This document shows, one piece after another, positions 58,321 through 64,000 of a stretch of 64,000 nucleotides of DNA. Location: NCBI GenBank assembly GCA_041748655.1, contig JBGTCV010000085.1:1-64000 (forward strand), given 5' to 3'. Source of the stretch: Leptofilum sp041748655 (lineage in GTDB: Bacteria; Chloroflexota; Anaerolineae; Promineifilales; Promineifilaceae). The translations under genes were made by a program, and so were the position numbers. The stretch's first letter is position 1, and the number at the start of each line of letters is the position of its first letter. Under the pieces are notes generated by a model. It searched no databases. It had not been told where the DNA came from and was given only the letters and a program-made list of their open reading frames with translations.

Positions 58321-59271
58321 CTATGCTACGCCTTCTTTTTTAACTTTTTCTGCGCCGGTGCGGGTAATTTGAAAATGGTCGAAGTCGCGGGCGACGTAGG
58401 TGTTGGGGAAGATGGCGCGGGCCTCCTGGCGAATCAGACGGCCGTTATACCGCCGCGACAAATGGGTCAGAATCAGCGTGGTGACGTTGGCCTCTTTGGC
58501 CAGCCGGGCCGCCTGAGCCGCCGTCATGTGGCCAAACTCGCGGGCCATTTCGGCATCTTCTTCCAGATAGGTGGCTTCAATTACCAGGGTATGCGCGTTT
58601 TGGCAAATGGGCAGCAGCTCGTCGGTGCGGCCTACATCGCCGACATGTACATATTTAGTGCCGACCTGTGCTTCCCCCAACACTTCATCCGGGTGGATGG
58701 TACGGCCGTCTGCCAGCGTCACCGCCTCGCCCCGCACCAACCTGGCCCGTTCTGGCCCAAACGGAACATTTAACGCCTGTGCTTTTTCAGCTAAAAAGGG
58801 GCGATGGGGCTGCTCCTCAAACAGAAAGCCAAAGCAGTCTGGGCCACGGTGCTGCACCCGGAAGGCAGACAGGGTAAATTTATCATCGGCCACGATAACG
58901 CCAGGTTCGAGTGGATTGAGTTCGATGTGAAGGGGGGAACGGCCGTTGGGAAACACCACCTTAAACAACAAATCAGACACCCGCTTGAGCGTGCTGCGGC
59001 CCGCATACACATCTACCCGGTCCATATTTTCCCAGCGGCCCAGCGTAGAAATAAACCCACCCAGCCCCAAAATGTGATCCAGATGTCCGTGCGTTAGCAG
59101 CACCTTGTTGAGCCGCTTGAAACCAAGCCCGCTGTGCAAAATTTGGCGCTGTGTTCCCTCGCCACAATCGATCAGAAAACGATGCTCCCGATACAAAACC
59201 ATATGCGCCGACAGGCCCCGCTGCACGGAAGGAGCCGACGCTGAAGTGCCTAAAAAGATAAGTTCAAACAT
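58321..59271 (-). CDS. rnz: Ribonuclease Z (tRNA 3' endonuclease)
   Basis: The 316-residue metallo-beta-lactamase protein trims tRNA 3' trailers. The dinuclear zinc motif is THGHLDHILG (His61, His63, Asp65, His66). Further motifs are LGTSASAPSVQRG at the start (RNase Z hallmark LGT...P), HVGDVGRTDEL, a late IEATYLEEDAEMAREFGH with His, and LILTHLSRRY. Family length about 305-320 fits. It is convergent with the VapBC module, which may have been inserted next to it. Confidence 0.93.
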   Translation of the reverse strand: MFELIFLGTSASAPSVQRGLSAHMVLYREHRFLIDCGEGTQRQILHSGLGFKRLNKVLLTHGHLDHILGLGGFISTLGRWENMDRVDVYAGRSTLKRVSDLLFKVVFPNGRSPLHIELNPLEPGVIVADDKFTLSAFRVQHRGPDCFGFLFEEQPHRPFLAEKAQALNVPFGPERARLVRGEAVTLADGRTIHPDEVLGEAQVGTKYVHVGDVGRTDELLPICQNAHTLVIEATYLEEDAEMAREFGHMTAAQAARLAKEANVTTLILTHLSRRYNGRLIRQEARAIFPNTYVARDFDHFQITRTGAEKVKKEGVA

Positions 59272-59332
59272 GGGCCTATTGTAACGGGGATTGGTCGATT
59301 AGAGGAGTGCGAATTAATTAGCCAAAGAAGAA

Positions 59333-59361
59333 ACCCCTCAAGGTATGTTGCCTTGAGGGGT
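59333..59361 (-). terminator. Probable intrinsic terminator of the sugar transferase gene
   Basis: A perfect 11-bp stem ACCCCTCAAGG/CCTTGAGGGGT with a 7-base loop is followed on the minus strand by TTCTTCTTT. It lies about 95 bases after the transferase stop codon. Confidence 0.7.
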
Positions 59362-59454
59362 CCAGAAGGAGGTTATTCGTTCTGTTTTTCTTACACAATT
59401 GCTATTTGGCGCAGCCAAGCAGCAATGAAGATGGCTCTCAGAGAAGAGGGGTGG

Positions 59455-60144
59455 TTAGTAAGCCCCATCTCCTTTCATAACAACTGGAATGGTACGCAAT
59501 AAAATTTTGATGTCCAGCCAGATAGACCATTTGGCGATGTAATGCATATCCAGGGCAATCCGTTCGTCGTAGGTGGTGTCCGAACGGCCGCTTACCTGCC
59601 ACAAACCCGTCAAACCCGGCATCACCTGCATCAGCGTTGAGCCGTATTGGCCATAATTTTTAATTTCGTCCGGGGCAATGATGCGAGGACCAATCAGCGA
59701 CATGTCACGAGCCAGAATATTGAGCAGCTGTGGCAGTTCATCCAGGCTGAATTTGCGTAAGAAAGTGCCAACGCGGGTCACGCGTGGGTCGCACTTTAAC
59801 TTGTAATTTTTGTTCAGCTCCTGGCGCAGCTTGGGGTAGCGGGCCAAAATCTCATCTCCGTTGACGTACATGGTGCGGAATTTGAAGGCGTCGAAAACAC
59901 GGCCGTCTTGCCCCAGCACCCGCCGACGATGAAAAATGGGGCCAGGCGAATCCAGCTTCACCAAAATAGCTAACAGAATGAACAGCGGTGCAATGAGCAG
60001 TAAGCCTGGCAAGGCTACTGCATAATCAAGCGCCAACTTCACAGCACGGTTATAACCTGTCGCCATCATTTTTTCGCTTTGTATAGTATTTGCTTCCATG
60101 TTGACGTTTTCCAGGAGCCGGGTAGTTTGAGTTGCTTGGATCAT
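59455..60144 (-). CDS. Polyprenyl-phosphate sugar-1-phosphate transferase (monotopic, WcaJ/PglC class)
   Basis: The start is ATG 60144, with AGGAG about 8 bases upstream. The 229-residue short-form enzyme has one N-terminal re-entrant hydrophobic helix (about 38-63, ALPGLLLIAPLFILLAIL). The catalytic FKFRTMYVNGDE follows (about 87-98, Asp-Glu equivalent), then DPRVTRVGTFLRKFSLDELPQ (about 120-140), SLIGPRI and PGLTGLWQVSGRS. It transfers a sugar phosphate to undecaprenyl phosphate, the first committed step of an exopolysaccharide or glycoprotein glycan. It leads a minus-strand region with secreted glycosidase-fold proteins. Confidence 0.93.
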   Translation of the reverse strand: MIQATQTTRLLENVNMEANTIQSEKMMATGYNRAVKLALDYAVALPGLLLIAPLFILLAILVKLDSPGPIFHRRRVLGQDGRVFDAFKFRTMYVNGDEILARYPKLRQELNKNYKLKCDPRVTRVGTFLRKFSLDELPQLLNILARDMSLIGPRIIAPDEIKNYGQYGSTLMQVMPGLTGLWQVSGRSDTTYDERIALDMHYIAKWSIWLDIKILLRTIPVVMKGDGAY

Positions 60145-60374
60145 TGATGTACTCCTACGTAAAAACAACGGCTATATTTTGTCACTACTTCGTTGTTGAA
60201 TGGGTGTTTTTTTTGACTCTGCACGTAGTGTATGAGAGGGAGCTTACGAGATTGCTTACTAAATCTTATCAGCGCCTGGCACAGCTCAGGGGGGAAATCC
60301 GCCGTCAAAGAGGCAATGGATATGGCAGCCGTAAGATTGTTTGTCAGGGGAAGCTTGGCGGGGGGTGGTACAGA

Positions 60375-60872
60375 TTAAACGGCGGTGGCAACGGCCGTAC
60401 AAAACAAAATCAGCGCAGCACAGACCAGATTGAGCCAAAGCACCCGTTTTTCCCGGTGAGCCAGCTTCGCCTGTTCTTGTTGGGCAAGATTCGGCCGTTT
60501 TTCGGCCAGCAGCGCCACCCGGTCTGCTGCCGGGTATAGGCCAAATTGCAGATACGCCGTCACGCTTACCAGCAGTCCAAACGCAATATGCTTCACCAGC
60601 ATGGCCCAGGCCCAGACGCTATCAATCGCCAAAAAGCCGCTGTAGTTGGTGTCGTTGGTCATCTGCACAAAGCCGGTGATAAGCAGCAGCACCAGGCTGA
60701 CATTGGCCCAGGGGGTCAGCCTTTTTTGCAGCGCGAGCCAGCTGTTGGCCGTCAACGAGCCTGTTTGCAGTGCAGGCCAGGCCGCTAACGACATCAAAAC
60801 CAGGCTACCAAACCAGACAACGGTCGCCAATAAATGGATCCAGTAAGACAAAACAAGAATCCAGAACGTCAT
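60375..60872 (-). CDS. CopD-like four-helix membrane protein
   Basis: The start is ATG 60872, overlapping the stop codon of the upstream gene (ATGA), with AGGAG upstream. The 165-residue protein has four hydrophobic helices (about 3-30, 49-70, 83-105, 135-155). Conserved His and Trp lie at helix ends (YWIHLLATVVWFGSLV and MLVKHIAFG), as in CopD/DUF2269-type heme or copper-linked membrane proteins. The function is unproven. Overlap with the secreted GH-A gene suggests co-translation, although the biochemical link is unclear. Confidence 0.72.
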   Translation of the reverse strand: MTFWILVLSYWIHLLATVVWFGSLVLMSLAAWPALQTGSLTANSWLALQKRLTPWANVSLVLLLITGFVQMTNDTNYSGFLAIDSVWAWAMLVKHIAFGLLVSVTAYLQFGLYPAADRVALLAEKRPNLAQQEQAKLAHREKRVLWLNLVCAALILFCTAVATAV

Positions 60873-62155
60873 TTTGGCATCTCCTTGAGCGCCAGGTAGG
60901 CGGGGCGCAGCGTACCGTCTGGCAGCACAATCGACCACCAATATTGCTCATGATTTTCGGCCGTCCAGGAAAAGTCTGCTATGTAGATGGTAAAGATAGG
61001 ACCGATCCACGGCTGCCAATTTTCGCGGGCAAACTGGTAAGCGCCCACCAGGTACTCTGCCTGCTGCTCTTCGGTAACGCCATGCCAGGTATAGCTGGGA
61101 TGCAGCTCCTGCTGCAAAATCCAGCCCGTTTCCAGGATGACTATCTGTTTTTCAGCATCGCCATTGGCCACCATGATGGCTCGTATATCCTCTACGTGCC
61201 GGAAAACGTTCCAGCGATGGCCCCCCCATTCCTCGTTTAGCCCTTCTTCCGGTGAAAGTTCAGGCGGCGCTTTGTAGCCAGGGGCGTTGAGGCCAAGCGC
61301 ATCGAAGTAATTGGCTGCGCCTGCATCGTACATGCCTTGCAGAAAAGCTGTATCTGGCATGGCAACCGGGAGTTCTGTGCCGGTAGGGGCCAAACCAGCA
61401 GAAACGACGATGGCGTCAGGATCGCCTGCTTTGATGCCTTCATAGCAAACGCGCAGCAGCTCGGTGTATTCGGCCGGATTTGGCGGCTGCTCCCCCCATT
61501 CCCGGCTGAGATTGGGCTCATTCCACACCTGATACGCCTGGATGCGCCCTTTGAACCGTTCGGCAACGGTAAAGCAAAAATCGCCAAAATCCTGCACATT
61601 GGCGGGCGGCTGGTTTTGGGTAATGGGTTTGTCTACGAGCGATTGCACGCTCCACAGGGGCTGGTGGTCGATGCGGACGAGTAAATTCAGGTTGGCTTCA
61701 TTGGCTTGCTGGACGATGCGGTCGGGGCGGTACCAGTCGTATTCCCCTTTGGCAAACCCTTCCACATCGCGCCAGGCAAAGGCTTGTTTGACCCAGCCAA
61801 AGCCCATCTCTTGCACCAGGACCATATCGTGGGGCAGCACATCATCAACGTGCCACCATTGAGACAGGTGGATACCATATTCGGGCGAGTTGAAAAGCTG
61901 CCAGTCGGGGCGAGCGGGTTCTGGGGTGGGAACGGCCGTTCCGTTCACCACCATCTCTACTTCAGGCGGCGGCAGGGTAGCCGTCGCTTCTGGCGTCGGG
62001 CTGCTGTTGGCAGTCATTTCCGGTATGGCATCTGCTTGCCCACTACAGCTGACCAAAAACAGCAGCAGAAGTAGACACAAAATGGGGGTGAGGAAAGCTG
62101 TTTTATGGGTCAAGAGATTGGGAATTGGAGAGTTGGAGAAATCGCTGAGCTTCAA
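60869..62155 (-). CDS. Secreted lipoprotein with GH-A clan (TIM-barrel) glycosidase fold
   Basis: The protein is up to 428 residues from TTG 62155, with GGAG 8 bases upstream. It has a lipobox LLLLFLVSC, a Thr/Pro linker (about 40-80) and a TIM barrel. The barrel carries the two GH-A glutamates: the acid/base in YQVWNEPNLSREW (about residue 205) and the nucleophile in IVILETGWIL (about 330). A LLVRIDHQPLW strand lies between. It resembles GH39/GH5-like enzymes acting on beta-linked glycans, but the specificity is unknown. The next gene upstream encodes a paralogue, and a third is cut by the window end. Confidence 0.85.
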   Translation of the reverse strand: MKLSDFSNSPIPNLLTHKTAFLTPILCLLLLLFLVSCSGQADAIPEMTANSSPTPEATATLPPPEVEMVVNGTAVPTPEPARPDWQLFNSPEYGIHLSQWWHVDDVLPHDMVLVQEMGFGWVKQAFAWRDVEGFAKGEYDWYRPDRIVQQANEANLNLLVRIDHQPLWSVQSLVDKPITQNQPPANVQDFGDFCFTVAERFKGRIQAYQVWNEPNLSREWGEQPPNPAEYTELLRVCYEGIKAGDPDAIVVSAGLAPTGTELPVAMPDTAFLQGMYDAGAANYFDALGLNAPGYKAPPELSPEEGLNEEWGGHRWNVFRHVEDIRAIMVANGDAEKQIVILETGWILQQELHPSYTWHGVTEEQQAEYLVGAYQFARENWQPWIGPIFTIYIADFSWTAENHEQYWWSIVLPDGTLRPAYLALKEMPK

Positions 62156-62177
62156 TCTCCACTCTCCTCAATTTGGG

Positions 62178-63473
62178 CTAATCCGGTTTTTCCATATCGG
62201 CCACTGCGCCAAAAGCGGGGCGCGGTACGCCGTTGATATCGACAATGCTGTACGGTACCGTGTCATCCAGGATACCGCTGCCTTTGTTGCCAAAGTCGTA
62301 GTTAAAGAGGAAGGCCAACCAGACATCACCAGAATCATGCATTTGCTGAAACGCCTGCACAATGTAGTCGGCCTGCTCTTGCAGCGTGTTGTCCAGAGCG
62401 AAGCTAAACCCTTCCGGCGTACTCTCATACCCCTCGCTGCTGGCCCAGCCAAACTCAGTGAGGCAAAGTTTCATATTGGGGTTATACGCCTGTACTTTTT
62501 GGGCATAGGTATCCACGGTTGTTTTGAAACTCCAACTGTGGTGGGGGTTATCAAACGGACCTCGGAATTGGGCGGTAGCCGCTTCGGCAACGGTGCCAGT
62601 CTGATCAAAAGCAACATCAGGGGCAATATTATAGCCATTATGGTGTGCGCCTACGCAATCAGCATAGTTAAGCATACCGGCAGCCAGAGCGCGGTCCATG
62701 TACTCAAAATCATCGGCCCAGCGCACCCAGTCGCCAGGACCGGTGGGTGAAAGCGCCCCGCTAATGACGATGATGTCTGGGTCGGCGGCTTTGATGGCGT
62801 TGTAGGCCACTTCCAGAAAGCGCACGTACTCTTCCGGGTTGATACCGCTGTTGGTTTGCCATTCGCGGTCCAGATTTTGCTCGTTCCACACCTCTATTGC
62901 GTCGATCTTGCCGGGATGGCGGTTGATTAGCTCGGTGAGAAACAGGGCGTATTCGTTAAAGTCGTCTGGCGGGCCGATATGGTTGGCCGCGGCGCGGGTC
63001 CAATTGGGCGAACCCACCACGCTTACCATCAGGTTTCGATTATGGTTGGCAGCTTCGTCGATAACGCCATCGTAAAAGAACCATTGGCCTGCACCCGGTT
63101 CGGGGTGGACCAGCCACCATTGCAGCTGCATCTTTACCCAGTCCAGGCCAAGCTGGTTTTGCACGGTGTCCATCGTAGAGATGGGATCGCCCACAGTGGC
63201 ATTGCCGTGAACCTGAACACCATAGCCAAATTTATCGACGGGCCACGGCCGTATTTTCAGCTCAACCATTTCAGGAGCGGGGGCCGTATCACTACCAATT
63301 ATCTCTTCCACAACCACCGGTGGGGGTGGCAGCGGTGTGGGGCTGGTGAGTTCAGGCGTGGGTGGATTGGGCACGGTGTCGGAAACGGCCGTTTCCGGTT
63401 CTGCCCCGCCCCCACACGCGCTAAATGCCAGCAAAAACACGCCTAAAAACAGAAAACGCATCCACTGTTTCAT
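62178..63473 (-). CDS. Secreted lipoprotein with GH-A clan glycosidase fold
   Basis: The 431-residue protein starts at ATG 63473, with GGAG upstream. It has a lipobox LLAFSAC, a Pro/Thr linker (about 25-65) and a TIM barrel (about 75-425). The acid/base glutamate is in IEVWNEQNLDREW (Gln replaces the usual Pro after Glu) and the nucleophile is in LCLTEFGWASSEGY. The order and spacing match the neighbour at 60869, so the two are tandem paralogues. The shared (D/N)REW after the acid/base suggests one family. Extracellular glycan remodelling is a reasonable guess. Confidence 0.85.
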   Translation of the reverse strand: MKQWMRFLFLGVFLLAFSACGGGAEPETAVSDTVPNPPTPELTSPTPLPPPPVVVEEIIGSDTAPAPEMVELKIRPWPVDKFGYGVQVHGNATVGDPISTMDTVQNQLGLDWVKMQLQWWLVHPEPGAGQWFFYDGVIDEAANHNRNLMVSVVGSPNWTRAAANHIGPPDDFNEYALFLTELINRHPGKIDAIEVWNEQNLDREWQTNSGINPEEYVRFLEVAYNAIKAADPDIIVISGALSPTGPGDWVRWADDFEYMDRALAAGMLNYADCVGAHHNGYNIAPDVAFDQTGTVAEAATAQFRGPFDNPHHSWSFKTTVDTYAQKVQAYNPNMKLCLTEFGWASSEGYESTPEGFSFALDNTLQEQADYIVQAFQQMHDSGDVWLAFLFNYDFGNKGSGILDDTVPYSIVDINGVPRPAFGAVADMEKPD

Positions 63474-63566
63474 ATATCCTCTCCTATCTCGATATAAACC
63501 AGACGACTTTTCACCACAAACTGTTCAAAAGGTCTGGGTTAGTCAGATTTTATTCTAAATCTTAGC

Positions 63567-63605
63567 AAAAGGGCGCATTTTGGATGATCCAAGATGCGCC
63601 CTTTT
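63567..63605 (-). terminator. Intrinsic terminator of the truncated GH-A gene
   Basis: AAAAGGGCGCAT and ATGCGCCCTTTT arms with an inner GGATGATCC form a long stem, 24 bases after the stop codon, with T residues on both strands. Confidence 0.88.
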
Positions 63606-63628
63606 TATTGTTGTTTAACAGATATTAC

Positions 63629-64000
63629 CTAACGACCGCGCATAACTGCGCCGATCGTATCACATGCCGGGCAGCTGCCATTCGGCCGTACCATCGCATA
63701 TCCTGCCTGTGGATCAGCCCCCCATGTGGTGAAGTCCACATTGAAGACAATAATCATCCGCACGCGACCGCTGTTCGCACCCAGGCTAACCGCTTCCGCA
63801 AGATATTGGGCATGTTCTGCTACCGTCAGATTGTACGGCGCTTTCCACAGGAAGCCGGAGGGTATAAAACCCCACTCTTCACCGCTAAGGTAGCCTAATT
63901 CTGTAAAGCAGAGCTGCCCCGCACCAGCCGCGACATAGGCGTTAATCATGCCCTGGAAGTAGCGGGTGTAATGCCCGCCGCTACCACGTGGGTCACCGCT
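63629..64000 (-). CDS. C-terminal part of a third GH-A fold secreted protein (5' end outside window)
   Basis: Reading from base 64000 in frame gives 123 residues, beginning SGDPRGSGGHYTRYFQ and continuing through a nucleophile segment LCFTELGYLSGEEW that parallels LTEFGWASSEGY in the 62178 protein. A helix (HAQYLAEAVSLG) and the barrel strand MIIVFNVDFTTWG follow. A CPACDTIG tail with two cysteines ends the protein, which is not seen in the other two. The gene continues beyond the window, so the acid/base residue cannot be checked here. A strong terminator follows. Confidence 0.8.
   Translation of the reverse strand, partial: SGDPRGSGGHYTRYFQGMINAYVAAGAGQLCFTELGYLSGEEWGFIPSGFLWKAPYNLTVAEHAQYLAEAVSLGANSGRVRMIIVFNVDFTTWGADPQAGYAMVRPNGSCPACDTIGAVMRGR

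Larger units (their letters stand above)
1031..63392. repeat. Dispersed palindrome ACGGCCGT (about 100 copies across the window)
   Basis: By hand count about 100 perfect ACGGCCGT octamers lie between 1031 and 63392, most extended to AACGGCCGTT, plus about 20 one-base variants (GCGGCCGT, ACGGCCGA, ACGGCCGC). They occur in coding and non-coding DNA. In genes they appear in three frames, read as TAV, NGR or RP(F/L), in unrelated proteins. Spacing averages 600-650 bases. Gaps of about 2 kb occur in the decaheme and 14-heme genes and in gyrA. Confidence 0.9.

Overview
The window looks like a chromosomal segment of an uncultured member of the Chloroflexota (Anaerolineae-like). I infer this from gene content and style: lipoproteins with acidic VEVTRVVEVEV-type linkers, secreted proteins with long Thr/Pro tails, GT-C-like membrane proteins, a RibA-RibD_C fusion, an archaeal-type glycogen debranching enzyme, and several kinases and ATP-grasp enzymes. 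There are no rRNA or tRNA genes, no transposase, no CRISPR array and no phage genes that I can see. Most genes are housekeeping or lineage-specific accessory genes.

Layout. 0.1-3.6 kb (minus): a collapsed thioesterase remnant, ribA/ribD_C, a GNAT protein and nth. 3.9-12.2 kb (plus): glycogen debranching enzyme, a double cNMP-binding protein, rpiA, a membrane GT-C-like protein, and two membrane-anchored coiled-coil proteins, one of which carries a ComEA-like HhH domain. 12.3-18.4 kb (minus): a four-gene respiratory locus comprising an octaheme lipoprotein on a collagen-like stalk, a 14-heme membrane cytochrome, a cytochrome b and a decaheme lipoprotein made of two five-heme halves. 19-24 kb: gyrA, an AAA ATPase and a DegV protein. 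24.5-30.5 kb (plus): esterase, ATP-grasp ligase, circularly permuted ATP-grasp ligase and two GT-C-like membrane proteins. 30.6-32 kb: small enzymes. 32.1-37 kb (minus): a MacB-like ABC exporter, a LolA-like secreted protein and a YcaQ-type DNA glycosylase. 37.2-39.5 kb: ECF sigma factor, its probable anti-sigma factor and a membrane cytochrome c. 39.9-48.3 kb: PRC-barrel protein, acyl-CoA dehydrogenase, DUF368 lipid-phosphate flippase, HAD, SEC-C, aroA, aroE and a secreted Calx-beta protein. 48.3-52.8 kb: a Ser/Thr kinase and a kinase-PP2C-sensor fusion. 53-59.3 kb: DUF3179 lipoprotein, CBM48 protein, VOC protein, ATP-grasp protein, VapBC and RNase Z. 59.4-64 kb (minus): polyprenyl-phosphate sugar transferase, CopD-like membrane protein and three GH-A-fold secreted proteins, the last running off the window.

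Two genome-scale patterns stand out. First, the palindrome ACGGCCGT (usually AACGGCCGTT) occurs about 100 times by hand count, in all reading frames, on average every 600-650 bases, where one or two copies would be expected by chance. This resembles the cyanobacterial HIP1 phenomenon. Second, the intergenic spaces are filled with a dozen families of short imperfect palindromes built from stuttered words. One of these, an ~80-bp two-hairpin element, lies in frame inside two protein-coding genes.

The best candidate for an undescribed functional system is the 32-heme electron-transfer locus at 12.3-18.4 kb. The esterase/ATP-grasp/membrane-protein run at 24.5-30.5 kb is second.
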